Assembly: GCF_001423265.1 (NCBI RefSeq)
Contig: NZ_LMND01000033.1
Span: 196 to 64,195 of the forward strand
Direction: 5' to 3'
DNA length: 64,000 bases
Source of the DNA: Methylobacterium sp. Leaf108
GTDB taxonomy: Bacteria > Pseudomonadota > Alphaproteobacteria > Rhizobiales > Beijerinckiaceae
In this document: one piece after another, positions 9,012 through 17,754 of the stretch
Layout: each line of letters starts with the position of its first letter
Numbering within the stretch: the stretch's first letter is position 1
Translations under genes and position numbers: made by a program
Notes under the pieces: generated by a model
Database searches by the model: none
Told to the model about the DNA's origin: nothing
What the model saw: only the letters and a program-made list of their open reading frames with translations

Positions 9012-12000
9012 ATGAAACGCAACGCGACGCTGAACCTCAAGGGCCTCGATCCGGACGTGCTCGACGCGGCCCGCGACGTGGCGCGCCGGGCCGGCATTCC
9101 CCTGGAGACCTGGATCGCCTCCGTGGTCGAGCAGGAGGCCGAGCCGCATGCGCGGCGCAAGCGCGGTCCCGGAAGCCTGCCGACCGCGACCGTCCCGTCC
9201 CCAGGTCCGGCTCCCGCAAGCCTGCCCCAGCGATTCGCCTCGTCCACCGCCGCCATCGCCGAGCCGCGCCTGCCCGCATCGCGTGTGCCCGATCCGGGCT
9301 TCGCGTTCGCTCGCGCCGCCGATGCGCCGCCGGCCCCGCTCGTCGCCGACCGTCCGGCCGAGGCGAGCAGCTTTCCCCCCGTTTCCCCGCCCGTGGAGGC
9401 ACCTGCGCCCGCGGTCTCTGACGAGGCGCCCGCTTCCGTCGAAGCGGCCGTCGCCGCCCCGGCGGAGCCGCCGGTCCCGCTCGACGCCTTCGCCGCATCC
9501 CTCGCGCAGATGTTCCAGCGCCTCGACGCCATCGACAGGAAGATCGACGGCACCCACGAGGCGGCGCGCGACGCGGCCACCACGAGCGTCGCCGGCATCG
9601 AGGCGCGGCTGTCCACGGTGCTCGACGGCGGGCTTCCGCCCGTCGCCGAGATGACCGAGCGCCTCGCCACCATCGAGCGCCGGATGGCGGAGCTCGGCGA
9701 GCAGCTCGCCCAGCCGCGCGCCCTCGGCCGGCGCGGCCGGTCCGCCGCCCTCGAGATGGCCGACGCGGTGGGCGAGATCCGCCAGCGCCAGCGCGAGCTC
9801 GAGGAGCGCGGCGAGGGCCAGGCCTCCGCGCATCGCTCGGTGGCGGCGCTCCAGCACGAGGTGGCCGCCGCCATGGAGGCGACCTTCGGCGGCACGCCGT
9901 CCTCGACGATCGGCGAATTGCAGCGCGAGACGAGCCGCCTGCGCGATTCCATCGGCGGCCTCGCCACCGGCCAGGACGTCAACGCCCTCGAACAGGCGGT
10001 GCTCAGCCTCGCCAGCGGCGTCGGGCAGGCGCAGAAGCCCGCCGACCTCGCCGCGATCGTCAAGCCCATCGAGATGATCCAGGTCCAGGTCTCGCGGCTG
10101 GCCGAGGACGTCGCCGAGAACGTCCACGCCCGCGTGGCGGGGGACGTCGAGCGCCTGGCCGACCGGTTCGACCGGGTGCTGAGCGTCGCGCCCTCCGACC
10201 ATGCCGACCGCGACGCCCTCGGCAGGCTGTTCGGAGAGATCGAGGAGATCCGCCACCTCATCGCGGCCCTGGCCGGCCCCGAGCGCATCCAGAGCCTCGC
10301 CCAGGGCCTTCAGGCCCTGAGCGCCCAGATCGCCAAGCTGCAGGGCGACGCCGACCAGGACGCCACCCGCATGGCCGAGATCCGGCCGCTGCTGGAGGAG
10401 ATCCGCAGCGACCTCAAGGCGCCCAAGGACGACGGCATCGGTCGCCAGATCCAGGCGATGGGCGAGATGCTCGACGTCCTGCGCACCCGGCCCCTGTCCG
10501 ACGCCTCCGGGTCGGATGCGATCATCGACCGGATCGACGCCCTGGCCGACAAGGTCGACCGGGTCGGCGTCAACCCGGTCGGCGACCTCATCGGCCGCCT
10601 CGAGGACCTCGGCGAGACCCTGCGCCGGCCGGCCGTCCCCGGCGGCGACCTCGCCAGCATCCATTCCATGCTCCACGACCTCGCCGACAAGGTCGACCGG
10701 GTCCAGGGCCCCGGCGCCGGCTCTTCCGGCGAAGGGCTCGACGCCCTCGAGAAGCAGATCGTCGCCCTCTCGCAGCGGATCGAGACCCGCGGCTCCGACC
10801 CGGCGATCCTCGGCCTCGAACGGTCGATGAGGGACCTCCTCGCCCAGGTCGGCACGCCCGAGGCGCCGGTGGCCGGCCGCACCGAGATCGGCTCGCTCAA
10901 GGCGGATCTGGAGGAGTTGCGGACCCATCAGGCGGCGTCCGAGCAGCGCATGCAGGCGACGCTCAACGGCGTCCATGCCGCCCTCGACCGGCTCGCGGGC
11001 CAGTTCGGCGGCCCGACCGCGCAGGCGCCTGCGGCGTCCCCTCAAGCGCCTGCGGCGTCCCCTCAAGCGCCTGCGGCGTCCCCTCAAGCGCCCGCCGCGT
11101 CCTCTCCGGCGCCCGCCGCGCCTCAGGCCCGCATCGCCATGCCCGAGGCGCCCACGCCGGCGGCCGCACCCCGCCCGCAGGGCGCCGCGCCCAAGCGGCC
11201 GGAGCTTCCGAAGAGCGCCGTGGTGCCGACCCCGGATTCCCCCTCGGAGTGGTCGCGGGCCAAGGACGAGATCCTGGAGCCTGGCGCCGGCCGGCCGACC
11301 CGCGCACGGCCGGGCGCCACGCCGATCGAGCCCGAGCCTGAGGCGCCCGCCCCGTCGAGCAGCGAGATCAAGTCGAACTTCATCGCCGCCGCCCGCCGCG
11401 CCGCCCTCGCCGCTCAGGCCGAAGCGGCCGAGACCGCGAGCCCCAAGAGCCGCTTTCGCGAAGGCCTCGGCAGCGTCCGCCCGGCGTCGGAGGAGGCCGG
11501 CGACGTCGCCGGCGAGCCGACGCCCTCGCGCACCGGCCAGATGCGCGCGGCGATCGACAAGCGCCGCAAGCACCTGCTGCTCGGCCTCGCCGCCGTGATC
11601 CTGGCGCTGGGCGGCCTCCAGGCCATCCGCGCGTTCTCGCCGGCCCAGGCGCCGGTGCAGGAGGTCGGTGCATCGGCCGACGCGACGGCTCCCTCGAACG
11701 CCGCGCCCGTCGATGCCGGCACCAAGGCCCTCGGTTCCGACAAGCCTGTCGATGCCGAGAAGTCCGTCGCCCTCGACAAGCCGGCGGCCCTCCCCCCGGA
11801 TGCCGGGCGTGCCGATCCCCTGACGACGCAGTCGATCTCGACCGCGCCCGACACCGCGGCGAGTGCGTCCCCGCCGCCCGCCGCCCCGGTCGATCCGGCC
11901 GAGGGCGCCAAGCCGGCGCCGTCGCCCGCCCGCAAGGCCGTGCCCAAGGTCGCCGACATGGGAAGCCTCGCGGGAGTGCTGAACGGCCTGCCCGCGAGCC

Positions 12001-12677
12001 TCGCCTCCGTGAAGAAGGCGGCCCTCGACGGCGACGGCGCCGCCATCTACGACCTTGCCGCGCGCCAGGCCGAAGGCCGCGGTGTCACCCGCGACATGGT
12101 GCTGGCGGCCAAGCTGTTCGAGAAGCTCGCCGCGGCGGGCTACGCGCCGGCGCAGTACAAGCTCGCCGGCCAGTACGAGAAGGGCCTGGGCGTCACCCGC
12201 GACATCGCCCTGGCCAAGATCTGGTACGGTCGCGCCGCCGACCAGGGCAACATCCGCTCGATGCACAACCTGGCGGTGATCTTCGCCGAGAACCCGAGCG
12301 CCACCGGCAAGCCGGATTTCGTCACGGCGGCGCAATGGTTCCGGCGCGGTGCCGATCACGGCGTGCGCGATAGCCAGTACAACCTCGCGGTGCTCCACGC
12401 CCGCGGCCTCGGGGTGCCCCAGGACCTCGTGCAATCCTACCTCTGGTTCTCCGCCGCCGCCGCCCAGGGCGACGAGGACGCCGGCAAGAAGCGCGACGAT
12501 GTCGCCGGCAAGCTCGCGCCCAAGGATCTGGCCACCGCGCGCAGCCTGGCGGCCGCCTTCAAGCCAAAGGCCGTAGACCTGCCCGCGAACGAACCGCCGG
12601 CGGTCGCCGCGTCGGCGGCGATGACGCTGCTGGGAGCCCCCGCCCCCGCTCCGATCTTAGCTCCGAAGCGTAGCTGA
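9012..12677 (+). CDS. PodJ-like polar organelle development protein (coiled coil, TM, periplasmic Sel1 repeats)
   Basis: 1221 residues. Residues about 1-45 resemble a ribbon-helix-helix-like helix pair (NATLNLKGLDPDVLDAARDV, then IPLETWIASVVEQE). About 160-665 is a long helical, coiled-coil region rich in Glu/Arg/Leu; about 670-850 is Pro/Ala-rich, including a heptapeptide repeat; about 853-872 is a single membrane segment (HLLLGLAAVILALGGLQAI); about 1005-1165 holds Sel1/TPR-like repeats (AAIYDLAARQAEGRGVTRD, then AQYKLAGQYEKGLGVTRD and two more). This order, cytoplasmic coiled coil, one TM, Sel1 repeats, matches PodJ, which scaffolds one cell pole. The ATG at 9012 was preferred over an in-frame TTG two codons earlier. 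Monocistronic, ending in a strong hairpin. Homology by architecture, so the role is inferred. Confidence 0.75.
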   Translation: MKRNATLNLKGLDPDVLDAARDVARRAGIPLETWIASVVEQEAEPHARRKRGPGSLPTATVPSPGPAPASLPQRFASSTAAIAEPRLPASRVPDPGFAFARAADAPPAPLVADRPAEASSFPPVSPPVEAPAPAVSDEAPASVEAAVAAPAEPPVPLDAFAASLAQMFQRLDAIDRKIDGTHEAARDAATTSVAGIEARLSTVLDGGLPPVAEMTERLATIERRMAELGEQLAQPRALGRRGRSAALEMADAVGEIRQRQRELEERGEGQASAHRSVAALQHEVAAAMEATFGGTPSSTIGELQRETSRLRDSIGGLATGQDVNALEQAVLSLASGVGQAQKPADLAAIVKPIEMIQVQVSRLAEDVAENVHARVAGDVERLADRFDRVLSVAPSDHADRDALGRLFGEIEEIRHLIAALAGPERIQSLAQGLQALSAQIAKLQGDADQDATRMAEIRPLLEEIRSDLKAPKDDGIGRQIQAMGEMLDVLRTRPLSDASGSDAIIDRIDALADKVDRVGVNPVGDLIGRLEDLGETLRRPAVPGGDLASIHSMLHDLADKVDRVQGPGAGSSGEGLDALEKQIVALSQRIETRGSDPAILGLERSMRDLLAQVGTPEAPVAGRTEIGSLKADLEELRTHQAASEQRMQATLNGVHAALDRLAGQFGGPTAQAPAASPQAPAASPQAPAASPQAPAASSPAPAAPQARIAMPEAPTPAAAPRPQGAAPKRPELPKSAVVPTPDSPSEWSRAKDEILEPGAGRPTRARPGATPIEPEPEAPAPSSSEIKSNFIAAARRAALAAQAEAAETASPKSRFREGLGSVRPASEEAGDVAGEPTPSRTGQMRAAIDKRRKHLLLGLAAVILALGGLQAIRAFSPAQAPVQEVGASADATAPSNAAPVDAGTKALGSDKPVDAEKSVALDKPAALPPDAGRADPLTTQSISTAPDTAASASPPPAAPVDPAEGAKPAPSPARKAVPKVADMGSLAGVLNGLPASLASVKKAALDGDGAAIYDLAARQAEGRGVTRDMVLAAKLFEKLAAAGYAPAQYKLAGQYEKGLGVTRDIALAKIWYGRAADQGNIRSMHNLAVIFAENPSATGKPDFVTAAQWFRRGADHGVRDSQYNLAVLHARGLGVPQDLVQSYLWFSAAAAQGDEDAGKKRDDVAGKLAPKDLATARSLAAAFKPKAVDLPANEPPAVAASAAMTLLGAPAPAPILAPKRS
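11025..11108 (+). repeat. Four 21-bp tandem repeats inside the PodJ-like gene
   Basis: Three identical 21-bp units (11025-11045, 11046-11066, 11067-11087) and one diverged unit (11088-11108) encode the heptapeptide APAASPQ repeated in frame. Identity at the nucleotide level points to recent slippage expansion. Copy number changes would keep the frame and only lengthen the Pro/Ala linker. Confidence 0.9.
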
Positions 12678-12687
12678 CACTGGGTCT

Positions 12688-12719
12688 CGGGGTGCGGCGG
12701 CGCGATCCGCCGCACCCCG
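12688..12719 (+). terminator. 13-bp GC-rich hairpin after the PodJ-like gene
   Basis: A 13-bp perfect stem (CGGGGTGCGGCGG with its complement) around a 6-base loop starts 11 bp after the stop. No T-tract follows, so it may act with Rho or as a 3'-end stabiliser rather than as a classic intrinsic terminator. Confidence 0.5.
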
Positions 12720-12815
12720 GCGGCTCATGGCCGCCTTGCGGGAACCTCGGTCCGCGGTGCGAATAGACCGGTCTGCCGATCCCGCAGTGGCGCGCGATCG
12801 CAGCCGGATGACACG

Positions 12816-13253
12816 ATGCCTCTCGGAAAGCCGGTTCCCCTGATCGCCGTCGTCCTGGGCCTGGGCGGCCTGATCCCCTTCATCGGGTTCGCCGCCCTCT
12901 CCCTGAGCGGCAACGACGGCGGGCTCGGCACCATCGGCCTCTCGCCCCGACTCATCCTCTCGGCCTACGGCGCCGTCATCGCCTCGTTCCTGGGGGGCAT
13001 CCGCTGGGGTGCCGCGGCGGCGCGCGAGGGCGGCAACGCCGATTACGTCATCGCCATCGTGCCGTCCCTGGTCGCCTGGGCGGCGCTCGCCATACCCGCC
13101 CCCTGGGACCTGCGGGTGCTCGGCCTGCTCGTCCTCGGCTGGGGCCTCGTCGACCAGGACCTCGTCCGGCGCGGGCTGGTGCCGCTCTGGCTCGGACGTC
13201 TCCGGCTCGTGCTGTCGAGCGTCGCCGGGGTGTCGCTGCTGGTGGCGGCCTGA
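12816..13253 (+). CDS. DUF3429 integral membrane protein
   Basis: 145 residues with four to five predicted membrane helices (LIAVVLGLGGLIPFIGFAAL, LILSAYGAVIASFLGGIRWG, VIAIVPSLVAWAALAI, and two C-terminal helices). The motif SYGA-like AYGAVIASFLGGIRWG is the hallmark of DUF3429, a family related to eukaryotic TMEM69; function is unknown. ATG at 12816 leads directly into the first helix. It is convergent with pdeM, whose stop lies 6 bp away, so the two genes share a very short 3' region. Confidence 0.8.
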   Translation: MPLGKPVPLIAVVLGLGGLIPFIGFAALSLSGNDGGLGTIGLSPRLILSAYGAVIASFLGGIRWGAAAAREGGNADYVIAIVPSLVAWAALAIPAPWDLRVLGLLVLGWGLVDQDLVRRGLVPLWLGRLRLVLSSVAGVSLLVAA

Positions 13254-13258
13254 CGCCC

Positions 13259-13972
13259 CTAATCCCGCGCCAGCATCGCCTTGCCGATCGCGAAGATGCG
13301 ACCGTCGCCGAGCAGATGCGCATTAAACCCTTTCGGGAACAGCGGCTCGAAGGCCGGGTCTCGCACGTTGAGGCCGCCGGCGTAGGCGCCGAAGGCCGGC
13401 ATCACCATCCGATGGCCGTCGGTGACGAAACAGCGCCGCCGCACGGCGCGCCCGCGCATGGCGACCTTGCCGCAGGGGTGGAGGTGGCCGGCGACCTCGC
13501 CCTCCTTCGCGCCCGGCAGCGGCTCGTGGCGAAGGGTCAGGCCGCCCAGTGCCAGAACCTCGGCGTAGCGCCCGCCGACGCCCGATTGCACCGCCTGGTC
13601 GTGGTTCCCCGCGATCCAGACCCAGTCGCGCCCCTCCTGCAGCACGGCGATGAGGGCGCGGTCGCCCGGTTCCAGCCGCTCGGGGCCGCGCGCGTCGTGA
13701 AAGGAATCGCCCAGCGCCACGACGCAGGCCGGATCGAGCCGCGCGATCACCTCGTGCAGGCCGGCCAGGGTCTCGCGGGTGTCGTAGGGCGGCAGGAACT
13801 GCCCGGACTGGGCGGCGAAGGACGAGCCCTTCTCCAGGTGCAGGTCCGAGACCACCAGGGTGCGGTGGGCGGGCAGCCACAGGCCGCCGCACAGGTCGAG
13901 GACGAGGGTTTCGCCGGCCAAACTCAGGCCGGGGATCTTCGCGGTTCGTTCGAGTCTCTGGCCGAGCGCCAA
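13259..13972 (-). CDS. pdeM: Ligase-associated DNA damage response endonuclease PdeM
   Basis: 237-residue calcineurin-like metallophosphoesterase. All metal-ligand blocks are visible: SDLHLEKG, ALGDSFHD, AGNHDQ and AGHLHPCG. PdeM is the nuclease of a four-gene bacterial repair set (ATP-dependent ligase, MBL-fold exonuclease, LHR helicase, PdeM). Start choice is difficult: the frame is open back to a GTG at 14038 that overlaps the helicase stop, but that region contains a perfect 14-bp duplication that would have shifted the frame, while a TTG at 13972 has AAGGA at 7 bases and fits the usual family length. The helicase gene lies directly upstream on the same strand, as expected; ligase and exonuclease genes are not in this window. 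Confidence 0.85.
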   Translation of the reverse strand: MALGQRLERTAKIPGLSLAGETLVLDLCGGLWLPAHRTLVVSDLHLEKGSSFAAQSGQFLPPYDTRETLAGLHEVIARLDPACVVALGDSFHDARGPERLEPGDRALIAVLQEGRDWVWIAGNHDQAVQSGVGGRYAEVLALGGLTLRHEPLPGAKEGEVAGHLHPCGKVAMRGRAVRRRCFVTDGHRMVMPAFGAYAGGLNVRDPAFEPLFPKGFNAHLLGDGRIFAIGKAMLARD

Positions 13973-13984
13973 GGCGGCATCCTT

Positions 13985-14012
13985 GCTGTTGTGGTCTGGC
14001 TGTTGTGGTCTG
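13985..14012. repeat. Perfect 14-bp tandem duplication
   Basis: The unit GCTGTTGTGGTCTG occurs twice without mismatch (13985-13998, 13999-14012), in the short stretch between the helicase stop and the conserved start of pdeM. Because 14 is not a multiple of three, reading frames crossing it depend on copy number. Confidence 0.9.
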
Positions 14013-14034
14013 GGGGGAGGCGCGCTCCACCCCG

Positions 14035-16569
14035 TCACCCCAGCGCCTCGTCGAGGAGCTGGGCTTCGGCTTCCGCCAGGATCTCGTCGGCCCCCTCGCC
14101 GTAGACCCGTTCGCGCCCGATCTCCAGCATGACGGAGACGGAGAGCGGCGAGACCCGGTCCAGGGCCCGGTGGACGATGCGCCCCTGAACGCGCTCCAAC
14201 ATCACGCCGAGGCGTACCACGTCGAGGAGTCCGGTTGCCGCATCCTGCCGCGCGGCCCGCATGAGGAGGTGGTCGGGCTGGTGCTTGCGCAGGACGTCGT
14301 AGACGAGGTCGGTGGAGATGGTGACCTGCCGGCCGGTCTTCTTCTTGCCGGGATGGCGCCGCTCGATCAGTCCGGCGATCACCGCGCACTGGCGGAAGGT
14401 GCGCTTCATCATCGCCGATTCGTCGAGCCAGGCCTCGAGGTCGTCCCCGAGCATGTCCTGCGCGAACAGGGCGTCGAGGAAGCCCGGCTCCAGGGCGATG
14501 CGCTCGCTGAGATCGCGGGTCATCCAGATCGCGATGCCGTAGTCGTTGGCGGCGAACCCCAGCGGTCGCAGCCGCGCCCGCTCCATCCGCCGGGTGAGCA
14601 GCATGCCCAGGGTCTGGTGCGCCAGCCGTCCCTCGAAGGGGAACGCGGTGAGATAGTGGCGCCCGCCCCGCGCGAAGGTTTCGACCAGGAGGTCGCCCGC
14701 GCCCGGCAGCACCGAGCGGTCGCGCTGCTGGCCGAGGTAGGTCGACACCTGCGCCGGCAGCCGGTCCCAGCTCGACGGATCGGCGATGATCGCCCGCACC
14801 CGCGCCGCCAGGAAGGTCGAGAGCGGGAACTTCGAGCCGGCATAGGAGGGGATCGCCGGATCGGTGCCCGGACCGGCCCGGCTCGTCAGCGCCTCGTCCT
14901 CCGACAGGCCCTCGAAGCGCAGGACCTCGCCCGCGAACAGGAAGGTGTCGCCCGGGGTCAGGCCGTCGGCGAAATCCTCCTCGATCTCGCCGAGCACCCG
15001 TCCGGTCCTGGGCACCACCGTGCCGGGCTTGCCCCGCATGGCGCGCCCGAGGCGGACCTTCACCGTCGTCGCCTCGATGATGGTGCCGATGTTCATGCGG
15101 TACTGCTGCGCGACCCGCGCGTCGCGCACCCGCCAGAGACCGTCCGGCCCGCGAAGGATCTTGGCGAACCGCTCGTAGGCGCGAAGCGCGTAGCCGCCGG
15201 TGGCGACGTAATCGACCACGCCCTCGAAGTCCTCCCACGACAAGCCGGTATAGGGTGCGGCCGAGACGATCTCGTCGTAGAGCGACAGGGGATCGAAGGC
15301 ACCCGCGCAGGCCATGCCCAGCACGTGCTGGGCGAGCACGTCGGGGGCGCCGAGCCGGGCGTCGGGGGTGTCCTGGGCGGCGGCCTCCACCGCTTCCAGC
15401 GCGGCCTGGCACTCGAGCATCTCGAACTGGTTGGCCGGCACGAGATAGGCCTTCGAGGGCTCGTCCATCCGGTGGTTGGCCCGGCCGATGCGCTGCATGA
15501 TCCGGCTCGCGCCCTTGGGCGCCCCGATGTTGATCACGAGGTCGACGTCGCCCCAGTCGATGCCGAGGTCCAGTGTCGCGGTGCAGACGATGGCGCGCAG
15601 CTGCCCGGCGGCCATCGCCGCCTCCACCCGCCGCCTCTGGCTCGCGTCGAGGGAGCCGTGGTGGAGGGCGATGGGCAGCGCGTCCTCGTTGATGCGCCAG
15701 AGTTCCTGGAAGGTGTATTCGGCCTGCAGGCGGGTGTTGACGAAGACCAGCACCATCCGGTGGGTCCCGATCAGCTCGTAGATCGCCGGCATGGTCTGGA
15801 GGGCGGTGTGGCCGGCCAGCGGCAGCCGGCGCCCCGTGACGAGCATGCGCAGGTCGGGGGCCGCACCGCCTCCGACGACCACGAGGTCGGCCATGCGCAC
15901 CGCCCCCTCCCCACACGGGGGGGAAGAGCATCCCTGCGGCACCAGATACCGCCTCAGCGCGTCCGGTTCGCGCACCGTCGCCGACAGGCCGATCGCGGTG
16001 AGCCCGGGGCTCAGGCGATGCAGGCGGGCGAGGCCCAGCGACAGCAGGTCGCCACGCTTGGAGGTGACCAGCGCGTGCAGCTCGTCGAGAACCACGCAGG
16101 CCAGGGTCGAGAACAGCTCCTCCGCCTCGCGGTGGGCGATGAGCAGGGCGAGCTGTTCCGGCGTGGTGAGCAGGATGTCGGGCGGGCGCTCGATCTGGCG
16201 GGTGCGCTTGTGCGAGGGCGTGTCGCCGGTGCGGGTCTCGACCCGCACGGCGAGGCCCATCTCGGCGATGGGGGCCTCGAGGTTGCGGGCGATGTCCACC
16301 GCCAGGGCCTTGAGCGGCGAGACGTAGAGGGTGTGCAGCCCGTGCTGTTTCCGGCCCGAGGGCCGTTGCGACAGGGCGACCAGGGTCGGCAGGAACCCGG
16401 CCAGGGTCTTGCCCGCGCCGGTGGGCGCCACGAGGAGCGCCGAGCGTCCGGCCCCGGCCAGGGCCAGGAGGTCGAGCTGGTGCGGCCGCGGCTGCCAGCC
16501 GCGCGCCGCGAACCAGGCGGCGAAGCGCTCCGGCAGCCCCTCCGGCTGCGGCGGGGCGGGATCAGGCAA
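14035..16569 (-). CDS. Ligase-associated DEXH-box DNA helicase (LHR family)
   Basis: 844-residue superfamily-2 helicase. Motif I is VAPTGAGKTLAGFLP, motif II is VVLDELHAL (DELH), motif III ALSATVRE, motif VI region IGRANHRMDEPSKA; the long C-terminal half matches LHR helicases of the ligase-associated repair set rather than RecQ or UvrD. It would translocate 3'-5' and unwind damaged DNA or DNA-RNA hybrids. The frame starts with TTG at 16569, overlapping the stop of the upstream hydrolase by 8 bases; no clear ribosome site is visible, so the start is uncertain. pdeM follows. It is the second member of an expected four-gene set whose ligase and exonuclease are elsewhere. Confidence 0.9.
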   Translation of the reverse strand: MPDPAPPQPEGLPERFAAWFAARGWQPRPHQLDLLALAGAGRSALLVAPTGAGKTLAGFLPTLVALSQRPSGRKQHGLHTLYVSPLKALAVDIARNLEAPIAEMGLAVRVETRTGDTPSHKRTRQIERPPDILLTTPEQLALLIAHREAEELFSTLACVVLDELHALVTSKRGDLLSLGLARLHRLSPGLTAIGLSATVREPDALRRYLVPQGCSSPPCGEGAVRMADLVVVGGGAAPDLRMLVTGRRLPLAGHTALQTMPAIYELIGTHRMVLVFVNTRLQAEYTFQELWRINEDALPIALHHGSLDASQRRRVEAAMAAGQLRAIVCTATLDLGIDWGDVDLVINIGAPKGASRIMQRIGRANHRMDEPSKAYLVPANQFEMLECQAALEAVEAAAQDTPDARLGAPDVLAQHVLGMACAGAFDPLSLYDEIVSAAPYTGLSWEDFEGVVDYVATGGYALRAYERFAKILRGPDGLWRVRDARVAQQYRMNIGTIIEATTVKVRLGRAMRGKPGTVVPRTGRVLGEIEEDFADGLTPGDTFLFAGEVLRFEGLSEDEALTSRAGPGTDPAIPSYAGSKFPLSTFLAARVRAIIADPSSWDRLPAQVSTYLGQQRDRSVLPGAGDLLVETFARGGRHYLTAFPFEGRLAHQTLGMLLTRRMERARLRPLGFAANDYGIAIWMTRDLSERIALEPGFLDALFAQDMLGDDLEAWLDESAMMKRTFRQCAVIAGLIERRHPGKKKTGRQVTISTDLVYDVLRKHQPDHLLMRAARQDAATGLLDVVRLGVMLERVQGRIVHRALDRVSPLSVSVMLEIGRERVYGEGADEILAEAEAQLLDEALG

Positions 16570-17524
16570 GCGCTGCGAGGAAGCGGTCGATCAGTTCGAG
16601 GGCCCGCTCGCTCAGGGCGCCGGGATAGCGGATGAAGACGTGGCAGCCGCCCGGATAGATCGCGGTATGGCCGCCGTTGCCCGCCGCCGCCCAGCGCGAG
16701 GACATGTAGAGGGTGTCGTCGAGGAGGGGGTCGTGGGTGCCCACCGAGAACAGCGCCGGAGGCAGACCCCTGAGGTCGGCATAGAGCGGCGAGACGTCGG
16801 GGCGACGCCGGTCGATGCCGTCGCGGACGTAGTCGTTGGCGAAGGTGGTGAGGTCGCGGGTGTTCACGACGAGGCGTTCCTCGCCCCAGTTGCGCACGCT
16901 CGGCGTCAGCCCGAGGTCGAAGAAGCCGGCGTTGAGGTTGGCGCCGCGGAAGGCGTTCGGCATGGCGTGCCTGTCGCGCAGGCGCAGCAGCGTCATCACC
17001 GCCAGGTGCGCGCCAGCGGATTCACCGCCGATCGTCAGGGCCGAGATGCCGAACTCGGCCCGGCCCGGCCCGGCCAGCCACAGGGCCGCCGCCTCGCAAT
17101 CCTCGAGGGCGGCCGGATAGGGATGCTCGGGCGCGAGGCGGTACTCGACCGACAGGCAGACGAAGCCGCAGCGGTCGGCGATGCGCTCCAGCCACGGGTC
17201 CTGCTCGTCGGCCGCCCCCCAGACCCAGCCGCCCCGGTGGATGTGCAGGTAGGCGCCGCGCAGCTTGCCCCACTTCGCGGCGAGGGGGCGGATGACGCGC
17301 AGGGAGAGGGGCCCGCCCGGTCCATCGATGGTCATGACCTCGGCGCGCGCGCTGCGCGGCATCGCCGGCGAGGCCTGGGTGCCGCGGCGGCGGCGGGCGC
17401 GGACCTCGGCGATCGGCAGCGACCACGGGTCGTCCTGCGCCGCATGGGCCGCGATGACCTCGGCGTTGAGGCGCTTGGTCTCCGGATCGATCGTCGCCGG
17501 GTCGAACAGGGCGTGGTCGATCAT
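16562..17524 (-). CDS. Alpha/beta hydrolase, hormone-sensitive-lipase (GDXG) family
   Basis: 320 residues. The oxyanion segment HIHRGGWVWG corresponds to HGGG, the nucleophile is in IGGESAGAHLA, and candidates for the triad acid and His are THDPLLDD and GGCHVFIR. These are features of family IV carboxylesterases. The substrate is unknown. The ATG at 17524 (MIDHALFDP) was chosen over a far upstream start, because the upstream 58 residues are low-complexity and arginine-rich, as expected for non-coding GC-rich DNA. Its stop overlaps the LHR helicase start, so the hydrolase, helicase and PdeM probably share a transcript, without an obvious functional link. Confidence 0.85.
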   Translation of the reverse strand: MIDHALFDPATIDPETKRLNAEVIAAHAAQDDPWSLPIAEVRARRRRGTQASPAMPRSARAEVMTIDGPGGPLSLRVIRPLAAKWGKLRGAYLHIHRGGWVWGAADEQDPWLERIADRCGFVCLSVEYRLAPEHPYPAALEDCEAAALWLAGPGRAEFGISALTIGGESAGAHLAVMTLLRLRDRHAMPNAFRGANLNAGFFDLGLTPSVRNWGEERLVVNTRDLTTFANDYVRDGIDRRRPDVSPLYADLRGLPPALFSVGTHDPLLDDTLYMSSRWAAAGNGGHTAIYPGGCHVFIRYPGALSERALELIDRFLAALA

Positions 17525-17754
17525 GAAAGCGTTCGTTTCGTTGTCGGATGGCCGAGGGAGTGGGTGGGGCCGTCGCCTATGGGGAATCGCCCACGCGCGA
17601 CGGCGCAGCCGTGGAGGATGCCAGTCCGGCCCTTGCCACGGAACCGCGTAACGCTCCAGTGCCGGTGCAGTTTCACACGCCTGTGGCGCGCCGGTCACGC
17701 TTCCGCCGGTTTCGCAGGGCTTCGAGGGCCCCGAACCGTTGAGGACCTGACCCG

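Noticed and set aside
9000..12434. 1144-codon minus-strand open frame opposite the PodJ-like gene
   Set aside because: Arg/Gly/Leu repeats without domains; mirror of the coding strand's codon bias. The plus-strand frame has TM, Sel1 repeats and a start region.
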